A DNA stretch of 64,000 bases from Rhodovastum sp963714255 (lineage in GTDB: Bacteria > Pseudomonadota > Alphaproteobacteria > Acetobacterales > Acetobacteraceae). The stretch covers positions 430,781 through 494,780 of the forward strand of contig CAVQNU010000027.1 of NCBI GenBank assembly GCA_963714255.1, written 5' to 3'. The notes below the pieces were generated by a model. The model did no database searches. It was not told the DNA's origin and was given only the letters and a program-made list of their open reading frames with translations. Made by a program: the position numbers and the translations under genes. Shown here piece by piece: positions 11,583 through 19,587 of the stretch (its first letter is position 1; each line of letters opens with the position of its first letter).

Positions 11583-12284
11583 ATGGCGGACGAAGCAACG
11601 ATCCTGGTGGTGGACGACGACGCAAGGTTGCGCACGCTGCTGTCGCGCTATCTGGCCGAGAACGGGTTCCGCGTCACCACCGCCGCCAGTGCCGCCGAAG
11701 CCCGCGATCAGCTGCGGTTCCTGCAGCCCGAGCTGATGGTGCTGGACGTCATGATGGCCGGCGAGAGCGGGTTGGAACTGACCGAATCCCTGCGCCGCCA
11801 CAATGCCCGGGTGCCGGTGCTGCTGCTGACCGCGCGCGGCGCGCCGGAAGACCGCATCGCCGGCTTCGAGGCGGGGGCGGATGACTACCTGCCGAAACCG
11901 TTCGACCCGAAGGAACTGCTGCTGCGCATCCGCGCGCGCCTGCGCCGCACCGCCGCCGCCCCGGCCGCGCCGGAAGCGCCGCCCCGCCCACTGCCGCTCG
12001 GTCCGCTCGCCTTCGATCCGGCGCGCGGCGAGCTCACCGGGCCGGAGGGCGTGGTGCGCCTGACCGGCGGCGAGTCGGCGCTGCTCACCGTGCTGGCGCG
12101 CAAGCCGAACGAGGTGTTCTCGCGCGAGGACATCGTGGCCGCGCTCAGCATGGACGAAACCGGCGAGCGGGCGATCGATGTCATGGTCACCCGCCTGCGC
12201 CGCAAGCTGGAGGCCGATCCGCGCGAGCCGCGCTTCCTGCACACCGTGCGCGGCCGGGGCTACGTGCTGAAGCCGGGGCGCTGA
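11583..12284 (+). CDS. OmpR/PhoB-family response regulator (PetR-like)
   Basis: 233 residues. Receiver domain with acidic pocket VVDDDARL, phospho-acceptor Asp55 in MVLDVMM, Thr in LLLTARG and Lys105 in YLPKPF; winged-helix DNA-binding domain at about 135-230 ending HTVRGRGYVLKPGR. AGGAG lies before the ATG. It sits between the MarR gene and the kinase gene (9 bp apart), so kinase and regulator are very probably cognate partners. Target genes cannot be told from sequence. Confidence 0.95.
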   Translation: MADEATILVVDDDARLRTLLSRYLAENGFRVTTAASAAEARDQLRFLQPELMVLDVMMAGESGLELTESLRRHNARVPVLLLTARGAPEDRIAGFEAGADDYLPKPFDPKELLLRIRARLRRTAAAPAAPEAPPRPLPLGPLAFDPARGELTGPEGVVRLTGGESALLTVLARKPNEVFSREDIVAALSMDETGERAIDVMVTRLRRKLEADPREPRFLHTVRGRGYVLKPGR

Positions 12285-12293
12285 CGCCGGGCG

Positions 12294-13625
12294 ATGCGGA
12301 TCGACATTCCCAAGGCGTATCTGCTCAAGCGCATCTTCCCGCGCTCGCTGCTGTGGCGCAGTCTGCTGCTGATCCTGGTGCCGCTGATCACCGTGCAGGC
12401 GGTGGCGCTGCAGATTTTCTACGGCAGCCATCTCGACATTATCTCCCGCCGCTTCGCGCTCGCGATCGCCGGCGAAGTGGCGACCACGGTGGATCTGCTG
12501 AACCGCTTCCCCCGCGAGGCCGACCGGCTCTGGGTGCTGGACAACGCCTGGCGGCAATGGGAAATGGCGATGCGCCTGGAGCCGCGGGCGGTGCTGCCGG
12601 ATGCGCGGCACACGGCCATGATCGGCCCGGTGGACGACGACCTCGCCGCCGCGTTGCAGGCCCGCGTCGGACTGCCGTTCACCGTGGACTGGGCCTCCGA
12701 CCCGCTGTCTGTGCTGATCCGGGTGCAACTGCCCGACGCCGTGCTCGACGTGCAGGCGCCGCGCAAGCGCCTCTATACCGGCACGATCTATTTGTTCGTC
12801 ATCTGGGTGGTCGGCTCGGCGCTGCTGCTGTTCGGCATTGCCGCGCTGTTCATGCGCAACCAGGTGCGCGCCATCCGAAGGCTGGCCGCCGCCGCCGAGG
12901 CGTTCGGAATGGGCCGCGACACCGGACCGATCAAGCCGGAGGGTGCGACCGAAGTGCGCCAGGCCGGCGCCGCATTCAACCGCATGCAGGAACGCATCCG
13001 CCGCTTCCTGCAGCAGCGCACCGAAATGCTGGCCGGCGTGTCGCATGACCTGCGCACGCCGCTGACCCGCCTGCGGCTGGCGCTGGCGATGCTGCCAGCG
13101 GATGAGGCGTTGCGTCAGGACGTGGCCGACATGACCGCCAACGTCGAAGAAATGGAGCGGATGATCCGCGGCTATATCTCCTTCGCACGCGGCGAGGGCA
13201 CCGAGCAAGCGCGGGTGGTGGACCTTGTCCAGCTGCTGGAGGATGTGGCGGCGGGGGCGCGGCGGACCGGGGCGACGATCGGGCTGGCGGCACCCTCGGC
13301 GTTGTATGTGCCGCTGCGCCCCGATGCGGTGCGGCGGGCGATCACCAACCTGGTGGACAATGCCTGCCGCCACGCCCAGCGGATCGCGCTCGGCGTCGCG
13401 GCGCTGGGGCCGCGCAACATTCAGGTGACGGTGGACGACGACGGGCCCGGCATCCCGCCCGAGCGCCGCGAAGGGGTGTTCCGCGCGTTCGAAAGCGGGG
13501 CGGCCGGGGGCACCGGGCTGGGGCTGACCATCGCGCGCGATATTGTGCGGGCGCATGGGGGGGAGATTTTGTTGGAAGACAGTCCGTTGGGCGGGTTGCG
13601 GGCTCGGGTGCAGTTGCCCCTGTAA
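12294..13625 (+). CDS. EnvZ-type sensor histidine kinase
   Basis: 443 residues. Two membrane segments (about 19-40 and 161-184) enclose a periplasmic sensor of about 120 residues, followed by HAMP, then an H-box with His251 (GVSHDLRTPLTRLRLAL), N-box NLVDNACRHA, G1 DDDGPGIP and G2 GTGLGLTIARD. It should phosphorylate the regulator encoded upstream. The periplasmic region has no domain I recognise, so the signal is unknown. Its TAA lies 2 bp before repeat copy C. Confidence 0.95.
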   Translation: MRIDIPKAYLLKRIFPRSLLWRSLLLILVPLITVQAVALQIFYGSHLDIISRRFALAIAGEVATTVDLLNRFPREADRLWVLDNAWRQWEMAMRLEPRAVLPDARHTAMIGPVDDDLAAALQARVGLPFTVDWASDPLSVLIRVQLPDAVLDVQAPRKRLYTGTIYLFVIWVVGSALLLFGIAALFMRNQVRAIRRLAAAAEAFGMGRDTGPIKPEGATEVRQAGAAFNRMQERIRRFLQQRTEMLAGVSHDLRTPLTRLRLALAMLPADEALRQDVADMTANVEEMERMIRGYISFARGEGTEQARVVDLVQLLEDVAAGARRTGATIGLAAPSALYVPLRPDAVRRAITNLVDNACRHAQRIALGVAALGPRNIQVTVDDDGPGIPPERREGVFRAFESGAAGGTGLGLTIARDIVRAHGGEILLEDSPLGGLRARVQLPL

Positions 13626-13627
13626 GG

Positions 13628-13690
13628 AAGGCCAGGGCCTTGCCCTGGACCCGCAAGGGGCCGAGAGGCCCCTTGACCCCGCTACTTAAG
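13628..13690 (+). repeat. Dispersed double-hairpin 3'-end element, copy C
   Basis: Starts 2 bp after the kinase stop. Stems CCAGGGC/GCCCTGG with CTT loop and AAGGGGCC/GGCCCCTT with GAGA loop, ending in CTTAAG, which is shared with copy D. Confidence 0.93.
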
Positions 13691-13747
13691 GAATGGGGTC
13701 CGGGGGCCTCTCGGCCCTTGGCGGGTCCAGGGCAGAGCCCTGGCCTT
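13685..13747 (-). repeat. Dispersed double-hairpin 3'-end element, copy D (inverted partner of C)
   Basis: Head-to-head with copy C around the shared CTTAAG (13685-13690), making one long inverted repeat between convergent genes. The frame of the minus-strand SGNH-like gene runs through the whole copy and stops at the TAA inside CTTAAG. Confidence 0.93.
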
Positions 13748-14822
13748 CCTTCGGCAGCGCCAAAACCCGATAATCTTGCGAAAGCTCCCCCCGCAACCCC
13801 CGAGCCAGGTCCTCGACGATCCGCTCGGCGATCCCCACCCGGTAATGATGCGGGTCCCAGTAATTATCATCGGTCAGGGTGATCGGGCTCGGGATCATGA
13901 AATCGATTGCCGCCGTGTTCGGCGTTCCGGCCGCGATCTCGGCCACCCGGCGTTTGCACTCGCTTTGCGCGGCGAACGCCGAACCGGGCGACATCGCAAT
14001 GAAGCGCTGGTTGTACGGCACGAAGAACAGCAGTTTCAGCGTCGCCGGCGGAATCGCCGCCAACGCCCCGCGCAGCCGGTCGATCGGCGGCATTTCCCAG
14101 GTCTCGGGCGGACGGTTCATGTCCTTGGGCACGTCCCAGGGCGCGACACCCTGCAGATGGGTCAGCGCCCGCGCGCGATCGTATTGTTCGTCGGGCGGTA
14201 CGAAGCGGGTGTAGCCGTCACGCCCGTAGACGCGCGGCTTCAGCCCGGTCCATTGGCCGAACGCCTGGCCGGCTTTTTCCAGGCTGTACATGTCGAACAT
14301 ATAGCGGTAGTCGCGCCACCTTCCCGGCCACGTGTCGTCGTACAGCCAGGCCGGAAAGCTGCGGAAGGTGAATTTCGCATCCAGCGGCGGCGTCAGGCAC
14401 CATTGCACATCGAGCCCGATGGCGATGACGCGCGGCACCGGATGATGGCGCAGGAACAGCTCCAGCAACTGGGTTTGCTCGTAGGATGTGGCGCTGTTCA
14501 TCGCCAGGTTGGCGAAGCGCGCGCCGAACGCGGGGTTCAGCGCGGCCGGGCGGAGCAGGCGGCTGCTGGAGGTGCCGAACACGGCGCTGTCGAATGCCGG
14601 GCTGCGCGCCAGCGCCGGGAAGGCGTAACGCGCATTGCCGTCGACCGGCCCGCGGTCGAAGAACGGCCAGGACACCGGCAGGTTGGCGTACGGGTTCACG
14701 CCCATGATGAACAGCCATACCGCGCCGCCGGCCAGCGCGGCGGTTGCCAGCAGCGTGCGCAGGAAGCGCCGCCACTGGTCCGGTGTGGGGCGCGGATCAG
14801 AACTGGAAGTAGATGAAGGCAT
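13686..14822 (-). CDS. Membrane-anchored SGNH/AlgX-like protein, partner of MBOAT acetyltransferase
   Basis: 378 residues from the ATG at 14822. One N-terminal membrane anchor (about 21-41) precedes an extracytoplasmic domain. FGTSSSR (about 82-88) sits where SGNH esterases have GDS, and a late D-x-H-type block DPHHY (about 323-327) would complete a Ser/His/Asp arrangement; this assignment is by motif only. Its first 26 bases overlap the end of the algI-like gene, so the two are translationally linked. Probable role: periplasmic acetyl transfer onto, or removal from, an exported polysaccharide. Oddity: the last 20 or so residues are encoded by repeat copy D. Confidence 0.75.
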   Translation of the reverse strand: MPSSTSSSDPRPTPDQWRRFLRTLLATAALAGGAVWLFIMGVNPYANLPVSWPFFDRGPVDGNARYAFPALARSPAFDSAVFGTSSSRLLRPAALNPAFGARFANLAMNSATSYEQTQLLELFLRHHPVPRVIAIGLDVQWCLTPPLDAKFTFRSFPAWLYDDTWPGRWRDYRYMFDMYSLEKAGQAFGQWTGLKPRVYGRDGYTRFVPPDEQYDRARALTHLQGVAPWDVPKDMNRPPETWEMPPIDRLRGALAAIPPATLKLLFFVPYNQRFIAMSPGSAFAAQSECKRRVAEIAAGTPNTAAIDFMIPSPITLTDDNYWDPHHYRVGIAERIVEDLARGLRGELSQDYRVLALPKEGQGSALDPPRAERPPDPIP

Positions 14823-16173
14823 TCTGCAGCCGTCCGCCGGAAAGCAGCAGCAGCACCACCGCCGCCAGCCCCACCGGCACCGCAAGCCAGGGCGCCGGGC
14901 GCAGCCAGCGACCGAACGCCACCGCCTGGCTGGTCGGGCCGAGCAGCGCGAAGGCCGCGCCCACCCAGATCATCCAGCCATCGGGAAAGCTCACCGGCCC
15001 CAGCCCGCCGCCGCCCAGCAGCCCGGCCAGCATATGGCCGGCCGTGGTCCAGTCGGGCGCGCGGAACGGCACCCAGGCGACAAGAACGAACACCAGCGTG
15101 AGCACCCAGCCAGCCGGCCCCGGCATGCGCCAGCCGGCGCGGTGCCAAAGGCCGTTGACGGCAAGGGCGAGCCCGTGCAGCCCGCCCCAGACCACAAATG
15201 TCCAGTTGGCGCCGTGCCACAGACCGCCCAGCAGCATGGTGAGCACCACGTTCAGCACCTGCCGGGACGGCCCGTGCCGGTTGCCGCCGAGCGGGATATA
15301 CAAATAGTCGCGCAGAAAGCGCGACAGCGTCATGTGCCAGCGCCGCCAGAAGTCGCGGATCGAGGCGGCGCGGTAGGGCGCGTCGAAATTCATCGGCAAG
15401 CGCAGGCCGAACATGCGCGCCAGCCCGATCGCCATGTCGGAATAGCCGGAAAAGTCGAAATAAATCTGCAACGCATAGCCGCCGGCCGCGGCCCAGGCGG
15501 CGGCGGCGTTCGGCACGCCGCCTCCGGCGCCGCCAAACAGGGCGTCAACACCGGGCGCCAGCGTATCGGCGATCCATAATTTCTTGCCCATGCCGATCAG
15601 GAACAGCACGAGGCCGCGGGAGAGGTTCTCCCACATCGCCGGGCCGCGCGGGTCGGTGCGGAACTGGTGGATGATTTCGTTGTGCCGCACCAGCGGCCCG
15701 GCAATGAGCTGGGGGAAAAAACTGACGAACAGGCAGAAATCCAGCAACCCGTACTCGTGCCGGTCGCCGCGCTTTACGTCGATCAGGTACGAAACCTTCT
15801 GGAACACGAAGAAGCTGATGCCCAGCGGCAGCACGATATGCAGCGGCGTCCAGCCCGCGCCTGCCAGCCAGGCCAGGTTGGCGCCGAGGAAATCGGCATA
15901 TTTGAACCAGGCCAGCGCGCCCAGGTTCAGCGCCAGGCCGAGCACCGGCAGCACCGCGCCCGGGTGGCGCGCATGCAGCCGCCCGATCGCCCAGGTGGCG
16001 ATCGCGAGCCCAGCGAGCAGCGGCACAAAGCGCGGGTCCCACCAGGCGTAGAAGGCCAGCGAGGCGGTGATCAGCACGGCCTCGCGCCATCGCTGCACGG
16101 CGGCGGCGGCGTAATAGGCCGTCAGCACCAGCGGCAAAAAGCCGAGGATGAAAATCTGGGAATGGAACAGCAC
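14797..16173 (-). CDS. MBOAT family O-acyltransferase (AlgI-like)
   Basis: 458 residues, about ten to twelve membrane segments. It moves acetyl groups across the inner membrane for polysaccharide O-acetylation. MBOAT signatures: RDFWRRWHMTLSRFLRDY (His280) and GGLWHGANW with the catalytic His320. It is upstream of and overlaps the SGNH-like gene. No alginate or cellulose synthesis genes are near, so the polymer acetylated is unknown. Family call is secure, substrate is not. Confidence 0.93.
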   Translation of the reverse strand: MLFHSQIFILGFLPLVLTAYYAAAAVQRWREAVLITASLAFYAWWDPRFVPLLAGLAIATWAIGRLHARHPGAVLPVLGLALNLGALAWFKYADFLGANLAWLAGAGWTPLHIVLPLGISFFVFQKVSYLIDVKRGDRHEYGLLDFCLFVSFFPQLIAGPLVRHNEIIHQFRTDPRGPAMWENLSRGLVLFLIGMGKKLWIADTLAPGVDALFGGAGGGVPNAAAAWAAAGGYALQIYFDFSGYSDMAIGLARMFGLRLPMNFDAPYRAASIRDFWRRWHMTLSRFLRDYLYIPLGGNRHGPSRQVLNVVLTMLLGGLWHGANWTFVVWGGLHGLALAVNGLWHRAGWRMPGPAGWVLTLVFVLVAWVPFRAPDWTTAGHMLAGLLGGGGLGPVSFPDGWMIWVGAAFALLGPTSQAVAFGRWLRPAPWLAVPVGLAAVVLLLLSGGRLQNAFIYFQF

Positions 16174-16221
16174 TGCCGGCGCTTATGGCGGGATTCGGCG
16201 CGGCAGGAAACCGGCGAACGC

Positions 16222-16246
16222 CCGGGCGGGCACGATGCCCGCCCGG
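16222..16246 (-). terminator. Strong hairpin after the phasin gene
   Basis: Perfect 11-bp stem CCGGGCGGGCA / TGCCCGCCCGG with CGA loop, 21 bp past the phasin stop on the minus strand. It has no U-tract, so it may be a terminator or a 3'-end stabiliser. Confidence 0.6.
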
Positions 16247-16266
16247 AACGCCGGTGTGGTCCGGGA

Positions 16267-16758
16267 TTAGGACTTGTGCTCGGTCGACTTTTCGACCAGC
16301 TGCTTCACTTCATCCAGCGCCTCGGTAAAGCGGCTGTTGAGCAGTTCCACCGCCTCGCTGTTGGAACGCTGGATCAGGTCGCTCAGCTCGCGGCTGTTGG
16401 ACACCGCGCGCTCGTACGCGCGCTTCAGCAGCTCGGTCTGCTTGGCCGCCTTGGCCTGCGGGGGCTCACCCGGCGTGGCCAGCGAGCGCAGGGTTTCGCT
16501 CAGCTCGCCGAACGTCTGCTGGGCGATTTCGAAGTTCCGCTTGGCAACCGCCTGGGCGCCTTCCAGGGCGATGCGGTTGGCTGCCGACAGCGTTTCCAGG
16601 TTGCGCCGATGGGCCGACAGGAGGGTCTCCACATCCGGCACGGCCGGCAGCTTCAGGTCGGCGAACAGCCGGCTGAAATCTTCCGCAGCGCTCTTGGCCT
16701 GGTTGATAGCCTGGGAGAAGGGAGTATCGCCTGCCGTCTTGCTCGTCTCGGTTGCCAT
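16267..16758 (-). CDS. Phasin family protein
   Basis: 163 residues from the ATG at 16758, which follows GGAGAAG. Amphipathic all-helical protein without Cys; the phasin pattern runs through LSAHRRNLETLSAANRIALEGAQAVAKRN (quoted in parts: LSAHRRNLETL, ANRIALEGAQAV). Phasins coat polyhydroxyalkanoate granules. The PHA synthase, reductase and regulator genes are 37 kb away in this window; PhaR is the expected repressor of phasin genes. A strong hairpin follows the stop. The frame extends 32 codons upstream without family resemblance. Confidence 0.92.
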   Translation of the reverse strand: MATETSKTAGDTPFSQAINQAKSAAEDFSRLFADLKLPAVPDVETLLSAHRRNLETLSAANRIALEGAQAVAKRNFEIAQQTFGELSETLRSLATPGEPPQAKAAKQTELLKRAYERAVSNSRELSDLIQRSNSEAVELLNSRFTEALDEVKQLVEKSTEHKS

Positions 16759-16918
16759 GTTTGGCTTCTCCTGCTGTTGGTTTGTCCGTGCGGGTTGCGC
16801 CGCCCCCCCGGCCGGCGCAACGCGGCCCCGCATCATGATCGCGCGGGATAGCATCGTTTAGGCGCCTGCGGCGGCGGACTCAATGCACCCGAAACAGAAG
16901 AATCAAATCAGCCGGGCG

Positions 16919-17587
16919 TCATGCCGGCGACAGATCGGATGGCTCCGGCGGCAGCCCGCCCGGCGGTGAGTCGAACGGCGGTTCGCCGGCTGGCTCGGGC
17001 GGGATGGGCGGCCCGGCGGCACGGCCACGTCCGCCCAGCCAGTTCTCTGCCTGTTCGGCGCGGGAGAGCGCCTGGTCGAGCGCCGCCATGGTCCCCGACA
17101 AATCCTCGCTGTCGTCGCGCTGCCAGGCCCGCAGCGTCCACAGCCAAACCGCCAGCAATCCCTTGCGGCGCAACAACCCGCGCGGCCCGCGGGCGGAAAT
17201 GCCGGCGCCTTCCAGCATCCAGCCCATGCTGCACTGGCTGGAAGCGGCCAGAGCGAGCGCCAGCGGCGGGTCGGCCGGCAAATGGCGTAGCAGCGCCATC
17301 ACCCCGGCGCGGTGACGCTGCAGGAAGTCGATCCGGCGCATCAGAATGTCGAACACGCGGTCGCGGTGCGATCCCTCGTTGGTCGCCAGGGCCAGCGCCG
17401 CCTGATCAGCCAGGCTGCCGAACCGCAGCAGCACCGCGAAGCGGCCCGGAAAGCGGCGGCGGGCGCGGTCGAGCGGCAGGTCGGCGTCGCGCGCCGCCTG
17501 CGCCACACTCACACGCGACCAGCCGCGCTCGGCGGCAAGCGAGAAGGCGCTGGCGAGAAGCGCCGCGTCGAATTCAGCATTGTCCAT
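16919..17587 (-). CDS. COQ9/TetR-like regulator family protein
   Basis: 222 residues. The N-terminal 60 residues look like a TetR-type helix-turn-helix (AFSLAAERGWSRVSVAQAAR), followed by a COQ9-like all-helical region; the C-terminus is Pro/Glu-rich and probably disordered. Alphaproteobacterial COQ9-family proteins are linked to ubiquinone synthesis or to regulation; ubiK nearby fits the first idea. I chose the ATG at 17587; a GTG three codons earlier is also possible. It lies 63 bp upstream of the proC stop on the same strand... the two are codirectional, with proC upstream. Confidence 0.75.
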   Translation of the reverse strand: MDNAEFDAALLASAFSLAAERGWSRVSVAQAARDADLPLDRARRRFPGRFAVLLRFGSLADQAALALATNEGSHRDRVFDILMRRIDFLQRHRAGVMALLRHLPADPPLALALAASSQCSMGWMLEGAGISARGPRGLLRRKGLLAVWLWTLRAWQRDDSEDLSGTMAALDQALSRAEQAENWLGGRGRAAGPPIPPEPAGEPPFDSPPGGLPPEPSDLSPA

Positions 17588-17650
17588 GGCGTTCACCGTA
17601 TTCCATGGCGCTCACATGGCGTCATCGTTGGGATTTTCACCAGCCAAACG

Positions 17651-18463
17651 TCATCCCGCCAGCTCGCGCGAGCGGATCGTGGCCGCGGCGATGGCACGCG
17701 AGACCAACGCCGGCCAGGCCTGTTCCTCCATGAGAACGGCGAGGGCGCGCTCGGTGGTGCCGCGCGGGCTGGTCACGGCGCGCCGCAGGGCGGCGGCGTC
17801 CTCAGTGCTGGCGGCCAGCAGGGCGCCGGAGCCAGCGACGGTGTGGCGGGCCAGCAGGCGGGCAAGGTCTTCGGGAATGCCCTGCTCGATCGCCGCGCGC
17901 TCCAGCAGTTCCGCCAGCAGGAACACATAGGCCGGGCCGCCGCCCGAGACGGCCGTGACCGGGTCGATCAGCCCCTCGTCCCCGACCCAGGCCACGGCAC
18001 CGATGGCGGCGAGCAGCCGGTCGCTGAGCGCGCGCTGCGCCGCTGTCACGCCGGGGCCGGCGCAGGCCACCGCAATGCCCTGGCGCACCGCGGCCGGCGT
18101 GTTCGGCATGGCGCGCACCACCGCCGCTTGTGCGCCCAGCAAGGATCGCAGCCCGGCAATGGTGCGGCCGGCCATGATAGACAGAAACACCGCATTGGGG
18201 GCGAACCGGGCGAACTGCGGCAGCACAGCGTCGGCATTCTGCGGCTTGACCGCCAGCACGACCGCCTGCGGGACGAAACCGGCAGGGATACCGGAAGCGT
18301 CGGCCACCACGGTCACCTCGCCCCCTGGACTGGGCGGCAGCGCCGGATCAATCGCGATCGCGCCGTCCAGGCCGCGCTCGCGCCAGCCGGCGAGCATGGC
18401 CCCGCCCATTTTGCCAAATCCCACCAGCAGGATGGGCGGGATGGCCGCAGAGGAGTAGCTCAC
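17651..18463 (-). CDS. proC: Pyrroline-5-carboxylate reductase
   Basis: Last step of proline synthesis, NAD(P)H-dependent reduction of pyrroline-5-carboxylate. 270 residues. Rossmann start LLVGFGKMGGAML, conserved VKPQ, MPNTPAAVRQG, and the C-terminal signature AVSGGGPAYVFLLAELLERAA. The frame is open much further upstream in the shadow of the YbjN gene; the GTG at 18463, 4 bp after the YbjN stop, fits the family N-terminus. Likely co-transcribed with the YbjN gene. Confidence 0.95.
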   Translation of the reverse strand: MSYSSAAIPPILLVGFGKMGGAMLAGWRERGLDGAIAIDPALPPSPGGEVTVVADASGIPAGFVPQAVVLAVKPQNADAVLPQFARFAPNAVFLSIMAGRTIAGLRSLLGAQAAVVRAMPNTPAAVRQGIAVACAGPGVTAAQRALSDRLLAAIGAVAWVGDEGLIDPVTAVSGGGPAYVFLLAELLERAAIEQGIPEDLARLLARHTVAGSGALLAASTEDAAALRRAVTSPRGTTERALAVLMEEQAWPALVSRAIAAATIRSRELAG

Positions 18464-18467
18464 GGCG

Positions 18468-18971
18468 TCAGGCTTCCCCCACGCATTCCAGCATGGCAGC
18501 GGCCAGCGCGTCGGCGGGCGTCTTGCCGCCCCACAGAACGAACTGAAACGCAGGGAAGAAGCGCTCGCACTCGGTGATGGCGATGTCCACCATGTCCTCC
18601 AGACTCTCGCTGGACGCCCCCGGCGCGCCGCGCAGCAGCACGGAGTGGCGGAACACCGGCATGCCGTCCTCGCTGTCCATACCGAAATGGCCGATCCACA
18701 GCCGCTCATTGGCCAGCGCCAGGAGCTCATACAGGGCGCCGCGGCGCTTCTCCGGCACCTTGAGATCGAAGGCGCAGGTGAAGTGCATGGCGCTGATCTC
18801 GGTGGACCAGCTGAAATACAGCCCATAGTCGCACCATTTGCCCGGCGCCTCGGCCGCCATTTCCGAGTCGCTGCGGCGGTCGAAGGCCCAATCGTTGGCA
18901 CTGGCAATCTGCTCGACCACATCGAGCGGGTTGGCGGATCGTTCGAAACTCGTGCTTGTCATAGCTGACAT
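18468..18971 (-). CDS. YbjN domain-containing protein
   Basis: 167 residues, start ATG preceded by GGGAGA. YbjN/T3SS-chaperone-like fold: a polar N-terminal helix, WCDYGLYFSWSTEISAMHFTC, and the core LLALANERLWIGHFGMD followed by FRHSVLLRG. Probably a cytosolic binding protein or chaperone; E. coli YbjN affects stress responses, but this has not been shown for the alphaproteobacterial group. It sits 4 bp upstream of proC. Family call good, function unknown. Confidence 0.9.
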   Translation of the reverse strand: MSAMTSTSFERSANPLDVVEQIASANDWAFDRRSDSEMAAEAPGKWCDYGLYFSWSTEISAMHFTCAFDLKVPEKRRGALYELLALANERLWIGHFGMDSEDGMPVFRHSVLLRGAPGASSESLEDMVDIAITECERFFPAFQFVLWGGKTPADALAAAMLECVGEA

Positions 18972-19192
18972 GCGAGGTCTCCCGCAGTGAGGAAGGCCGG
19001 GTAGGCACGCGGCCGGAACCAGCGGCCAAGGTCAGCGAGGCACCATCCGGTCCGGCATAGGGTCACGGCCGAGTCCGCGGCGCTCGGAAGCATAGCCTAG
19101 AGGGCCGCAGATTCGCACCGCAAGAGGGTCAACGCCTCATGCAGAAAAGTTCACGCCTCACTTCATGTTGCAGCGCACGACAAAACCCGCGG

Positions 19193-19516
19193 TCAGGCAA
19201 TCATCCCTGGCCCGCCGCCGACCGGTCCGGCGGCGGAAGGTGCCTCCAGCGCGGCCACCCTGGCCTCCAGCGCCGCCAGCCTGGCCAACGCCTCGTCCAG
19301 CTTCGCCTCGGCCACCTCCTGGCCGGCGCGCGCATTCGCGGCCAGGTCCAGGGCAGCGTCGAGCTCGTCGCGCTTGACCAGGTCGAGCTTGCGGATCGCA
19401 TCCTCGATACGGGCGCGCGCCACCGATTCGGCCTCGTCGCGCAGGCCGGTCAGCGCCGAAATGGCACCGCCGGCCACGCCGGCGAGGTCGTCGAAGAAAC
19501 GGGGTCGTTCGGCCAT
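19193..19516 (-). CDS. ubiK: Ubiquinone biosynthesis accessory factor UbiK (BMFP family)
   Basis: 107 residues. N-terminal FFDDLAGVAGGAISALTGLRDEAE amphipathic segment (seen as FFDDLAGVAGGA and ALTGLRDEAE) and a C-terminal coiled coil rich in Leu/Ala/Glu (LDEALARLAALEARVAALE), as in UbiK/YqiC trimers that help UbiJ and aerobic ubiquinone synthesis. The ATG at 19516 is chosen over a GTG two codons earlier because AGGAGG lies 7 bases upstream. Divergent from hldD, 71 bp apart. Confidence 0.88.
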   Translation of the reverse strand: MAERPRFFDDLAGVAGGAISALTGLRDEAESVARARIEDAIRKLDLVKRDELDAALDLAANARAGQEVAEAKLDEALARLAALEARVAALEAPSAAGPVGGGPGMIA

Positions 19517-19587
19517 TGCCACCTCCTGTCGGTCTGCGGCGCCCGGGCGCTTCCGCCCGCCGCCGTGGACCCGTATATCGTGTCCGC

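Noticed and set aside
11517..13556. 679-residue minus frame across the two-component genes
   Set aside because: Shadow; no ribosome site or motif.
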